DNA of 64,000 nucleotides, from the NCBI GenBank assembly GCA_034003245.1, contig JAVEYY010000003.1:87766-151765 (forward strand). The letters run 5' to 3'. The notes under the pieces were generated by a model that was not told the origin of the DNA, did no database searches, and saw nothing but the letters and a program-made list of their open reading frames with translations. Below, piece after piece: positions 9,272-18,930 of this stretch (the first letter of the stretch is position 1; each line of letters opens with the position of its first letter). The translations under genes were made by a program, and so were the position numbers. Source of the stretch: Perlabentimonas sp034003245. GTDB taxonomy: Bacteria; Bacteroidota; Bacteroidia; Bacteroidales; Tenuifilaceae.

Positions 9272-12200
9272 TTAATCAACAACAAATCGTCCGTTCTTAA
9301 CAACACGTTCTGAATCGTAAGTAATTTCAACCGTGTAGATATATATACCCGGTTTTAAATCACCCTTATATACAACAACCCGCTGCAATCCAGAATCAAA
9401 ACTAAAGTTACCCGTTTGTTTAACAAGCAAACCAGCAGGACTATAAACCCCAATCCTCACCATCGATGGCTTAGCCAAAACTACTGGTATTGATGTAAAA
9501 TGGGTAAATGGATTGGGTTGTGGATCGCCCACCGAAACAGTTTCGGAGATTATGGTTGAATTATCAGTTGCTCCCTTACCAACTGTTAGCTGGGTTGGAC
9601 TGGCCAATGTTCCCAACTCCTTAAGTGGTTGGAATGTAAACACCTCCTGAATATCAAAGAAAGTTGATGTTTTGGAATTCCATAGCCTAAAGTTGATCTG
9701 TTCGACAGGCAAATTTCCATCGGAGCCTATGGACATGAAAATCAACTTATCTTTCATCACTGCTACAGCACCTCTGCATTCCTCTCCAGCAAAGGCAAAC
9801 AGCATATCGCCTTCATCAATTACAATTTCTTTATCGTTTACCTGAAGGGTTGCAATTAACATCATAGTATGTTGCTTATTTAGGGAAACGCTGATACCCG
9901 ATGCTGAGAAGTTTGACTCTATCTCTTTACCTGGCACTTCCTTGCCGTAGTTGGGATATGTCAATACATTGTATTCATTCAGCTTTATTATGTACCCTTC
10001 ACCTGGACACATCTGGGTCAAATCGCCTGTCCATATACCCTGACTAAAATCGTAGACGGCAAAGCCGTTTTGACCAATAATGCGCTCGTCGCCAGTAAGC
10101 TGATTCTGGAAACTGGAATTTGCTAGAGCATCGCTTATGGTTAGGCATTCCTGTGGCAGATAACCCAACCAGGTATACCCAGCATTAAGTTCAATTGGAA
10201 CAATTGCGGCAGGCTGGCCACCCAAATTGAAATTTAAGGGTTGAAATAAATTTAGCTTATACATCTGATTACCCGAAATACTTGGCAAAGAACCAACCCA
10301 GACACCCTCGTCGAAAATGGAATACTGGGTTTGGCCAATTATTCTATCGTTATTTATAAAGGTATACCCGCTGAAAATGGTGTTAGGTTGGACAGCCACG
10401 TCACTCAGGTTAAATGAGAACCAGGTGTATCCAGCAGCAAACATAAAGTCTCGGTTTATCCACGATGATGCAGTGGTAAAGCTGTGAGGTTCGCCGTAGG
10501 CTGTACCGGCCACACTAGTTGCAAAGGCTCGTGCGTAGTATGTAGTTGATGAATTTAAATCGATGATCTCACAGCTATAATCACCTCCTCCATCGCCACA
10601 GTAGGATACTCCTAAGTAATCATCCAGAGAAGGATTTTCGCTAGTGCTCCAAACAACTCCTCTACTTAAGATATACGCACCACCATCATCATCCACTCTA
10701 CCCATCAAAGTTGCTGAGTTAGTAGTAATTTCTGATATTGACAGTGTGGAGACGGTGGGTGTTACTGGCGGATAGTTAAATACCGATGGCTCAACCTGCC
10801 ATTGCAGGAATGGATAAGTTGTGCCCTCAATAATTGTCCAAACGGTTGCAAAATCCCATTCCCAGTAGGTGAATGTGTTAGATTGAAGCATTTCACCCAA
10901 ACCCCGTGGTTCACCTCTACCGTCATTATCTGATTTACCTGCGGTTTCGAAGTTGTAGAAACAATAAACTAATTCACCAGAATTTACAGAACCAGCAAAC
11001 CCACCTGCATAATTATCACATTTAACATGACCAACCGAGTAGCAGTTTACAATAGATTGGGTTTGTCCCGCCTCAACCGAACCCATAAATCCACCGGCAT
11101 ACTGATTACCTGTAACATTACCAGTTGAATAGGAATTGCTAATAGTGGCTAGGTATCGGGTACCCATAAATCCTCCAACTGAAATATTACCCTCTACTTG
11201 ACCTGTGGCAAAGCACGATGAAATGGTGCCTGCATTGGCATATCCAACAAATCCACCCACATAGTTTGTATTGGGAGCATTCACTTGGCTCAACGTATAA
11301 CTATTAGTAATGTTTCCACCTGCAAAATACCCCATAAAACCACCTACATAATTATTCCCAGTAGCGGTCACTGTCCCAAGGGAGTAGCAGTTACTGATTG
11401 TTTGCGAATAGTTTGGGGAACCCTGCTGACCAATTAACCCACCCACTGATGAATTGCCTGACACATTGCCCGTAGCGCTACAATCGGAAAGTGATGATGT
11501 TTGGTAGTTATAGCCTATTAACCCACCAACTCGAGCATTTCCCTGAACGGATCCTGAAGCATAACAATTCGAGATTAGACTGCTTTCGGATGATGTGCCC
11601 TCGCTTTCACCTATAAAACCTCCTACATCATCTATCCCAACCACAGAACTAGAAGAATAACTTGAAGTAATAGTGGAGGTTTGATTGTATCCCACCAGTC
11701 CACCAACGTAATACCCTTGGCTAGTAACTGATCCCGTAGCATTACACTCCAGAATGGAACTATAATAATTGTAACCTACAATCCCTCCTACGTAATAATT
11801 GTTGCTTGCTGTTATATCCCCACTGTAAGATGAGTAAGAAATAACTGAATTGCTATAATTTTTCCCTGCTAATCCACCTAAAAACCCTCTTCCATTAACT
11901 ACTGCCGTTGCCGAAGAATTTGTTATTGTTGATTGATTTGTAATCTCGCCAGCAATGGATCCAATATTATCGCCATAGCTGCTCACATTTCCAGTTACGC
12001 TCCCATCAAGCACATGACAATTATTAATTGTTCCATTGTTAACATTCCCTGCTATTCCGCCTACAGAGTAATCACCATAAACGAATGGGTTGCTCAGCGT
12101 AAGGTTTGAAATGGATCCCTGATTAATATACCCAAACAAGCCCACATTATATAAAGTGCTCCGATTCAAATTCAAGCTTGAAAGAGAATGTCCATTACCA

Positions 12201-15200
12201 TCGAGGTGTCCAAAGAAAGGATTTGAATCTATGCCAATGGGCAACCACCCAGGGCCAGTTGCCGGATAATTATACAGATCAATATCATTGATTATCATAA
12301 AATACTTATCAGAATGCTCTGGTCCCAGGTATCGCCTTAGGCTATCTAGCTGCTCGCGGGTAGATATTTGCCACGGATTGGTGGGTGTTCCTGCTCCACC
12401 AGCAAATGGACCCTGAATATCTGACACAAAATTGTGATCGCCCGGCTGACTCTGCCAGCGCAGGTATGGGTATGTTTGGTACTCCTGAATTGCCCAAGTT
12501 TCGTTAAAGTCCCAGCCAGCGTACAACTCCTGCTCAAGCATATATCCCGTGGTTTTCCCTTCGCCACCGTTGCTAGCCAACTGTCCAGATGTTTGGGTGT
12601 CCCAGTAACTACTCTGCACATTGGGACTCCCGTAGCCAATCAATCCGCCTGTATAATACTGATACCCATCGGCAGTAACCTTGCCAGTGGAGTAACAGTT
12701 AACAACACCTCCTTCGCTACAGTAACCCACTATGCCACCAACAAACTCATATCCCGAAACATCTCCTGCTGCATAACTATTGGCAATTTGTGCTTGGGAT
12801 GTGTAACCAGATAGGCCACCAACGTAGTTATTCCCTGCAATCGATGCTACAGAGTAGGAATATTCAACAATCGAGTTACTACCCATAAGCCCAATTAATC
12901 CCCCAGAATAGTTATACCCCACCACAAACCCAGTAGAACTGCAGTTTGATATTGAACTATTACCAACAACACCTGCAACTGCACCCACATAGTCATGGGC
13001 AGTGATATTACAATTCTCAATCCTTAAATTATTAATTGTTGATTCGTTAATATTTCCAAACAATCCCTGATACCCATTTTCTGGTCTATTGATGTATAGG
13101 CCATTTATTGAATGCCCGTTGCCGTTAAAATGCCCATCAAATGGGTATCCATCAATGCCAACAGGAATCCAACCCTCACCCTCATTCCATGGCGATTGGT
13201 TAAGGTCTATATCGGCTATTAGATTAAAGTAGTAACCACCATCTTTAAAATTCCTAATATTATCGAGTTGCGTAGGAGTGGCAATTTGCCATGGATTACT
13301 TTCTGTACCTGCACCTCCCTCAAATCCTTGTGTAACATTGGCAATATTATGTTCACTAGGCTCACTCTGCCATTGTAGGTAAGGGTAAGTTATACCCTCG
13401 GAGATAGCCCAAATAGAATTAAAGTCCCAGTTTTCAAAGGATGAATTCTCAGTCATGGCTCCAGTAATTAGGCCAATCCCGCCTCCATTACTGTTTACTA
13501 CTCCCGACGCTAGAAAATCCCAGTAGCTGTAGGTTACGCTTCCACCATTTCGTAAGCAGATCAATCCTCCATAGGTTGTTTCAGTAGACCCAATGGAGTA
13601 GCTATTAGTAATATTGCCCTCCGAAGAGTATCCAACTAAACCACCAGAATAGGAACCATGAACAGCGCCAGTTGCATAACAATTGTTGATTGTTGAATAA
13701 TTATTATCCCCAACTAAACCACCCGTATATTGGTAACCAAAAACCTCGGCGGTGGAATAGCTCGACTGAATTTCGGAGAAATTGCTTGACATTCCAACTA
13801 ATCCTCCAGTATAATTATCGGCTGATGTTACTATACCACTTGTGTAACAGTTATTCACATTCGACTGGTAAATAAAGCCTGCCAAACCGCCTACATACTG
13901 ATAACCCGATACATTAAAGTTAGCAACCCCAAGATTGGTAATTGTACCTTCGGTAACATAGCCAAAAAGACCAATAAAATTTGTCCCCGACCGCTGGCTG
14001 GATAGCCCAACAACTTTAAACCCATTACCATTGTAATTGCCTTTAAATGGATAGCTCGAATTTCCAATCGGCTCCCAGCCCTCGCCCTCGTTCCAAGGCC
14101 ACTGGTTAAGATCAATGTCGTTTATCTGCCTAAAGTAGCGACCCGCTTCAGGAGATTGCCGAACCAGATTAAGCTGCTCGGGTGTGGCAATCAGCCAGGG
14201 GTCGGCCTCTGTTCCAATTCCACCAGCATATGGATTTTCTTGCTGATAAAGTGCTGCAATATCCTGAGCAGTAAGCGCATAGTTGTAAATACTAATATCG
14301 TCAATTTTACTATTGAAGTAATAGTTGGTTCCTGCCTGATCGTTCCACCTTCCGATGCTGGTCTCAGCACCCTCCTCAAGGGTAAATTCAATTGTTCTAG
14401 CACCAATCAGCTGACCATTAACATATACAATATCCTGCGAGCCATCCGAAACGTAGGTTACCATATGCCAACCAACAGGCATTATGTATCCAGTATTCCA
14501 TTGTGACCCCCAATGATCGACCCCAAGTTCCCTAGTTGTGCCCGACACCGAAACATTGAGTGAGATATGCTTGTTATTCTCAACAGTTTGGCCAGAGCCA
14601 AAGAATGCTCCCCAGGTATAATCCTCAATATATATCCATTGCGATACAGTAAATAAAGGATTTGAGCCAGCTGGCAAAATACCGGGTATTGAGACATAGG
14701 AATCTGAACCATTGAAACTCCATGCCGAGTTATCGGCATAGTAGCGATCCGTGGTTAGAGTTGCTCCGCCATATACGGTTCCATGAAGTTCGTTGCCGCT
14801 CTCATCGTTGGCGTTGCCGTTAAAGGGGTAGTGAGCAATTACCCCCTGCACCTCGGAATTCTTTATGCATCTTACTGCAAAACCACTCCCTTTCCATTCA
14901 TTAATACTACTAATATCTTGATAGTTATATCGAAGAAAATATGCCCATGAAGTTGATGCATCCTGTTCATCAGTTGTCCAGTACTCCCCATATTCATTTA
15001 ATAAGCCAAACTCTCCTCCGGTATTCCTATACCCATGCCCTATACCATTGAACCCACTCTCATTAGTGGCACCCTCATTTGGACTTAACCAGTAGTCGTA
15101 ACCCAGGGTTTTCATCTTTCCACCTGCAACGCTGCTTCCCCCTAAAGTTTCCGCCAGACTATTGAAATCTGCTCTTGATGGCACTCTCCAACCAGCTGGG

Positions 15201-18200
15201 CACACACCAGATGTATTAATTGCAGCATACCAGTTATACAATGCTCCGTAGGTGGCACCATACGAATTATAATCGTTTTGGTACCAGCAGTGAGCATCAG
15301 TTGCTAGGTTCGACCATTCTGTATTATCTACTATATTATCTATTGGATCTCCATTACTGTAATGTATTGTCCTCAAATTCTCGGCCAACCACTCCTGTGA
15401 GCCAATGGTTATAACGTTGTAGTAATTCCCATCCACATCGCTAATGGCATCGGCATTGTATGTGGTGAATGTCTGCTGGTTGGCATAAACCGTATCGATA
15501 CTATTAATAACGTAAGCCCTAACATAGTACTGGGTACTGGGCGTTAGGTTTACAATGCTACTCATAAACTCTCCTGTTCCCTCTCCATCCTCAGTAAAAC
15601 CATTATAATTATATAGAATATTGGGATCCTGATCAATGCTCCACACTACCCCGCGCCTCGCAATGGGGTCACCCCCATCATCAGTGATGTTGCCACCGCA
15701 GGTTGCTGAGTATGGGGTTATGCTCGTAACCGGCGAGGTGGTAAGGGAAAGTATTGGAGGCTGATCCTTTACGCAGCGAACAGGATAACCATATTGTTTA
15801 ACACTATAGTTGCGGCCAATAGTTTCGTATTCACTATCCAAAAAGCGTATCCACGAATAATTCACATCGCTTTCATCAGCACTCCACCAATAACCTCGAT
15901 AGTATAAATTCACAAATGAACCAGTTTGATAACTACGAACTCCTGCAGGAAGTGCCATGAAATCATATTCGTCAGTACCATTTACTCCTCCTGCCCAGCC
16001 ATAAGATGCTTTAAGTTTAGTCCCGCCATCAATCCCCCGATATCCGGTGGCATTGGGGTCATTAATAGTAGGATCGACGTAGTTTTCTAGAGTGTACCAC
16101 TCCGCATCAGTTGGTACATGCCATCCAATGGGGCAAATATTCTCCATGCTCACAGTATACCAGTTATATAGAGCCCCATAGGTTTCTTTATGAGTTGCCG
16201 CATCGTTATTGTACCAGCAGTATGCGGGGGTTGTTAAACTCATCCATAAAGCACTCTCAAGAACTTGCGTTATACTTGAGCCGTCGTTGTACTTGGTGGT
16301 TCTTAGATTCTCGGCCATCCACTCCTGGGTGCCAATGGTTACAGTTGAGTACGTATTACCGTCGATATCTGTAACTGTTGTGGCGCTAGGCGCCTTGAAA
16401 AGATGAACCGATGGCTGGCTTGTGTTCCCAGAATGATCGGTTGAGGTTATGTAAAACTCATAGGTTTGATGATTAACAAGTCCAGAAATAGTGTATACTG
16501 TATCCATAGGGTTTGTTACCTGAATGGTGGCAATACCCGTTCCATCCTGGTAGATATTGTAATGGTTAATCTCATTGATGCGCTCCGAACTCCACTTTAG
16601 GGTAACCTGTCCATCACCAGGCTCGGCAACTAGGATTTTAGGTGCGTAATAGTTGGCGTAGAGCTGGGTTATTTCGTTTTCGGATAAAGGGTAGTTGTAA
16701 AACCTAATCTCATCGATGCTGCCACTGAAAAACCCTTCAGTCCCATTAGTGGTTCCTACGTATAGGGTCGAGGGATTGCTGTCTATAGTACCTCCTGCTG
16801 GAAAGGATGTATCGAATACCCCATTTATAAAAAACTTAACAATTACGCCATCGTAGGTTACTGTAAGATATTGCCACCGATTAGTAGCAAGCGGACTGCC
16901 TGAAAGCATGAGTTCATTACCATTGCTCCAGTAGCTGAAGTACATATTTTTACTATTAATGGCAAGCTGATAGTTTGAGCCATTGTCCCTTTCGCCAAGT
17001 ATAGTAAACTGCCCAAAATCATCTAAAAAGTTGGGGTTTATCCACGCAGAAATTGTAAATGAAGCTTTTCCGTTAATCAGATTTAGGCTATTACCCAGGG
17101 ATATGTTATCACTGGAACCGTTAAAGGCATAGGCTTTATCTACCTCGCCAAACCTATCGTTAGTTAGAATGGCGCCATTAACCACGGTAATCCCTCCATT
17201 ATCATTCCCGCTCTCGTCCATTACACCGCCATTAAAGGGGTAGTAGGCTACAAGCTTGTTAACCTTAGTAGTGGGTTCTGGATAGCTGTATTTGCGCACT
17301 CGAATATTATCCTCGAACCGCAATTCGGGAGAGGCCGATTGCCAAACATGTTCAGTAGCACGAACCCTTAGCGGGATTTCTATCGGCATGGGTAGATCGA
17401 TATCAACATTCCATACCTGAGGGCCGCCAGGCTCGGTTGCAGGAACTATCATGGAGTAGCTGAACTTTCCGTCGGGTTTTCTAATAATCTTAAGGTAGTA
17501 CTCCGGATTCCCATTGTATGTACTCCAGTTGGTGATCCCATTGTTGAACTCAACGCTAGTAGGAGTTCCCGATAGGGATGTGGTAGCGTAAAGTGGCCCA
17601 TAATCCTGCCATCCAAAAGCTGCAGAGTTGTCCCACACCGTATTATCCATGCATAATCCGACGTTTCGATATACATATCCTCCCTTTTTAAATTGCATCT
17701 CAAGCACTACGGGCTCGGTAAACTGGGCAATCGACAGTAGGTTTGAGCCCGACTCATAGGGTTGAGCCGTTGTGGGAGAGTTGTGCTCGAGCCGCTGGTT
17801 CTGCTCATTTACCTGTCCCGAGTTGGCAAGTATAACCTCCCACTTGGAGGCATCCAATGCGTTGTCCTCAAAATCGTCGCCAAACAGAAATGTTGAGTGA
17901 ATATCGCTTACTGGGGATGCCGAAAAGTTACCGTAGAACATGAACAGGGTTAGCTGACCCGAGGCAGGAATTACCGGTATTTTCACCCAAATATGGGTAC
18001 TATCGGTATTTATCCCGCGCTCATTTTGAATTCCGGGGTCAATCCAGTACGGCAATTGATTGATATCATCAAGGGTAAAACGAATATCAGCCCCACTGGA
18101 CATCATTTTCCCCTGAGCGATTAGATCGGCCGTGTTTAAAATTACGAGCACGGAGTAATCGGTAAGGGTGTTGGGGTTAGCCGTATTATCAACAGTGATA

Positions 18201-18406
18201 GACATGCTAAACTGCCAACTAGGGAAAAGTGAACTCTTGGAGCTGGTTACGGGATTTGCTCGGGTAAAACTGCTTAGTATAGCTGTTTCTTGAGCGTCGA
18301 TTGCAGTTCCTCCTGATGCCCAAATATTAAATGAGGCAAAAAGATTAAGGTTTAATCCTAGAAAGGGCATTGCAAGGATTAGGAATCGGGTAAAATTCTT
18401 TATCAT
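9272..18406 (-). CDS. Giant T9SS-secreted modular surface protein (DUF2341, LamG, FISUMP, GLUG; 3044 aa)
   Basis: A complete 3044-residue protein with a signal peptide (about 1-25). Domains in order: DUF2341 (about 65-160); a further beta-rich part to 370; LamG jellyroll (382-585); FN3 (590-670); FISUMP (672-878); FN3-like with the RGVVWS motif (885-980); FISUMP (985-1179); LamG (1190-1390); three long blocks of GLUG repeats (1390-1692, 1692-1995, 1995-2535), with recurring YVGGLVG-like units; FN3-like (2549-2645); two similar GYTW repeats (about 2655-2800); an ECRG module (about 2850-2940); and a C-terminal type A T9SS sorting domain (about 2955-3044) with the usual PNPF start and YIYTVE-like strand. 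No enzyme domain was seen. The likely role is adhesion or glycan binding at the outer surface. The substrate is unknown. A perfect promoter lies about 270 nt upstream. Confidence 0.93.
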   Translation of the reverse strand: MIKNFTRFLILAMPFLGLNLNLFASFNIWASGGTAIDAQETAILSSFTRANPVTSSKSSLFPSWQFSMSITVDNTANPNTLTDYSVLVILNTADLIAQGKMMSSGADIRFTLDDINQLPYWIDPGIQNERGINTDSTHIWVKIPVIPASGQLTLFMFYGNFSASPVSDIHSTFLFGDDFEDNALDASKWEVILANSGQVNEQNQRLEHNSPTTAQPYESGSNLLSIAQFTEPVVLEMQFKKGGYVYRNVGLCMDNTVWDNSAAFGWQDYGPLYATTSLSGTPTSVEFNNGITNWSTYNGNPEYYLKIIRKPDGKFSYSMIVPATEPGGPQVWNVDIDLPMPIEIPLRVRATEHVWQSASPELRFEDNIRVRKYSYPEPTTKVNKLVAYYPFNGGVMDESGNDNGGITVVNGAILTNDRFGEVDKAYAFNGSSDNISLGNSLNLINGKASFTISAWINPNFLDDFGQFTILGERDNGSNYQLAINSKNMYFSYWSNGNELMLSGSPLATNRWQYLTVTYDGVIVKFFINGVFDTSFPAGGTIDSNPSTLYVGTTNGTEGFFSGSIDEIRFYNYPLSENEITQLYANYYAPKILVAEPGDGQVTLKWSSERINEINHYNIYQDGTGIATIQVTNPMDTVYTISGLVNHQTYEFYITSTDHSGNTSQPSVHLFKAPSATTVTDIDGNTYSTVTIGTQEWMAENLRTTKYNDGSSITQVLESALWMSLTTPAYCWYNNDAATHKETYGALYNWYTVSMENICPIGWHVPTDAEWYTLENYVDPTINDPNATGYRGIDGGTKLKASYGWAGGVNGTDEYDFMALPAGVRSYQTGSFVNLYYRGYWWSADESDVNYSWIRFLDSEYETIGRNYSVKQYGYPVRCVKDQPPILSLTTSPVTSITPYSATCGGNITDDGGDPIARRGVVWSIDQDPNILYNYNGFTEDGEGTGEFMSSIVNLTPSTQYYVRAYVINSIDTVYANQQTFTTYNADAISDVDGNYYNVITIGSQEWLAENLRTIHYSNGDPIDNIVDNTEWSNLATDAHCWYQNDYNSYGATYGALYNWYAAINTSGVCPAGWRVPSRADFNSLAETLGGSSVAGGKMKTLGYDYWLSPNEGATNESGFNGIGHGYRNTGGEFGLLNEYGEYWTTDEQDASTSWAYFLRYNYQDISSINEWKGSGFAVRCIKNSEVQGVIAHYPFNGNANDESGNELHGTVYGGATLTTDRYYADNSAWSFNGSDSYVSIPGILPAGSNPLFTVSQWIYIEDYTWGAFFGSGQTVENNKHISLNVSVSGTTRELGVDHWGSQWNTGYIMPVGWHMVTYVSDGSQDIVYVNGQLIGARTIEFTLEEGAETSIGRWNDQAGTNYYFNSKIDDISIYNYALTAQDIAALYQQENPYAGGIGTEADPWLIATPEQLNLVRQSPEAGRYFRQINDIDLNQWPWNEGEGWEPIGNSSYPFKGNYNGNGFKVVGLSSQRSGTNFIGLFGYVTEGTITNLGVANFNVSGYQYVGGLAGFIYQSNVNNCYTSGIVTSADNYTGGLVGMSSNFSEIQSSYSTAEVFGYQYTGGLVGDNNYSTINNCYATGAVHGSYSGGLVGYSSEGNITNSYSIGSTETTYGGLICLRNGGSVTYSYWDFLASGVVNSNGGGIGLITGAMTENSSFENWDFNSIWAISEGITYPYLQWQSEPSEHNIANVTQGFEGGAGTESNPWQIATPTQLDNIRNFKDGGYYFNLIADIDLNQSPWNEGEGWIPVGIDGYPFDGHFNGNGHSINGLYINRPENGYQGLFGNINESTINNLRIENCNITAHDYVGAVAGVVGNSSISNCSSTGFVVGYNYSGGLIGLMGSNSIVEYSYSVASIAGNNYVGGLSGYTSQAQIANSYAAGDVSGYEFVGGIVGYCSEGGVVNCYSTGKVTADGYQYYTGGLIGYGSPNVQSSYWDTQTSGQLASNGGEGKTTGYMLEQELYAGWDFNETWAIQEYQTYPYLRWQSQPGDHNFVSDIQGPFAGGAGTPTNPWQISTREQLDSLRRYLGPEHSDKYFMIINDIDLYNYPATGPGWLPIGIDSNPFFGHLDGNGHSLSSLNLNRSTLYNVGLFGYINQGSISNLTLSNPFVYGDYSVGGIAGNVNNGTINNCHVLDGSVTGNVSSYGDNIGSIAGEITNQSTITNSSATAVVNGRGFLGGLAGKNYSNSVISYSSYSGDITASNNYYVGGIVGYNYYSSILECNATGSVTSQGYYVGGLVGYNQTSTITSSYSSSSVVGIDDVGGFIGESEGTSSESSLISNCYASGSVQGNARVGGLIGYNYQTSSLSDCSATGNVSGNSSVGGLIGQQGSPNYSQTISNCYSLGTVTATGNNYVGGFMGYFAGGNITNSYTLSQVNAPNTNYVGGFVGYANAGTISSCFATGQVEGNISVGGFMGTRYLATISNSYSTGNVTGNQYAGGFMGSVEAGQTQSIVNCYSVGHVKCDNYAGGFAGSVNSGELVYCFYNFETAGKSDNDGRGEPRGLGEMLQSNTFTYWEWDFATVWTIIEGTTYPFLQWQVEPSVFNYPPVTPTVSTLSISEITTNSATLMGRVDDDGGAYILSRGVVWSTSENPSLDDYLGVSYCGDGGGDYSCEIIDLNSSTTYYARAFATSVAGTAYGEPHSFTTASSWINRDFMFAAGYTWFSFNLSDVAVQPNTIFSGYTFINNDRIIGQTQYSIFDEGVWVGSLPSISGNQMYKLNLFQPLNFNLGGQPAAIVPIELNAGYTWLGYLPQECLTISDALANSSFQNQLTGDERIIGQNGFAVYDFSQGIWTGDLTQMCPGEGYIIKLNEYNVLTYPNYGKEVPGKEIESNFSASGISVSLNKQHTMMLIATLQVNDKEIVIDEGDMLFAFAGEECRGAVAVMKDKLIFMSIGSDGNLPVEQINFRLWNSKTSTFFDIQEVFTFQPLKELGTLASPTQLTVGKGATDNSTIISETVSVGDPQPNPFTHFTSIPVVLAKPSMVRIGVYSPAGLLVKQTGNFSFDSGLQRVVVYKGDLKPGIYIYTVEITYDSERVVKNGRFVVD

Positions 18407-18679
18407 AGGTTTAAAGATTTACAGTTTGATCACACTTTTTTTAAAAATAAGGCACTAAACGCAAGGAAACTCGGGCTATTCGAAACCAATCTTTAATAAT
18501 CTAAGATTGATTGCTAAAAAAGAATTTTCAGAAAAATGAGGCCTATGTAAAATTATAAAAAAAGCACGGTAATACGCAAACAAAAAACCAGAAAAGAAAG
18601 GCAAAACAGGAAGAATAATCAGCTCGCATTCAGTTTTTAAGGCAACCCATACGTTCACTGCTAATTAACTCTTACCCAA

Positions 18680-18710
18680 CAAAAATATCTAGAAAAGAAA
18701 CAACATCAAA
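18680..18710 (-). promoter_or_regulatory. Perfect TTTG-N19-TATTTTTG promoter
   Basis: On the minus strand TTTG (18707-18710) is followed after exactly 19 bases by TATTTTTG (18680-18687). This matches the primary sigma factor consensus of Bacteroidota at every fixed position. Transcription would start near 18673, giving the 3044-residue gene a leader of about 267 nt. Confidence 0.75.
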
Positions 18711-18881
18711 TATATTCAAAATCTATTCCACAGAGGCTCAAGACAAAGAACAATTAGTATTTGATTGACTGGAATTTGATAAATGACATTAATATGATGA
18801 CAAATGCATGTAACCTTTTCTGTAAAGTGGGCAAAACAGGTGATTAGCATTAAGTTGCTCACCTAAAATAAAAGGCAATAA

Positions 18882-18912
18882 AAAACCCGCACCAGAAAAC
18901 GATGCGGGTTAT
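18882..18912 (-). terminator. Rho-independent terminator of the DUF5106 gene
   Basis: An 8-bp perfect stem (AACCCGCA at 18884-18891 with TGCGGGTT at 18903-18910) and, on the minus strand, a following T run. It lies 20 nt after the stop codon at 18931. Confidence 0.88.
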
Positions 18913-18930
18913 ATATAAATTCTTTTTGAG

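Larger units (their letters stand above)
18407..18930. other. 524-bp A+T-rich gap; long leader of the giant gene
   Basis: The region contains one perfect minus-strand promoter (18680-18710) and the terminator of the gene to its right (18882-18910). A 60-codon minus-strand frame (18476-18658) starts about 15 nt after the predicted transcription start. It is rich in Phe and Leu, has no recognisable family, and is not called as a gene. Nothing else was recognised. Confidence 0.6.

Noticed and set aside
12434..12814. 126-codon plus-strand frame inside the giant surface protein gene
   Set aside because: It is the antisense of GLUG repeats and has no protein-family features.
18476..18658. 60-codon minus-strand frame in the leader of the giant gene
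   Set aside because: No family, odd Phe/Leu-rich composition in an A+T-rich gap; kept only as part of a finding on the leader.
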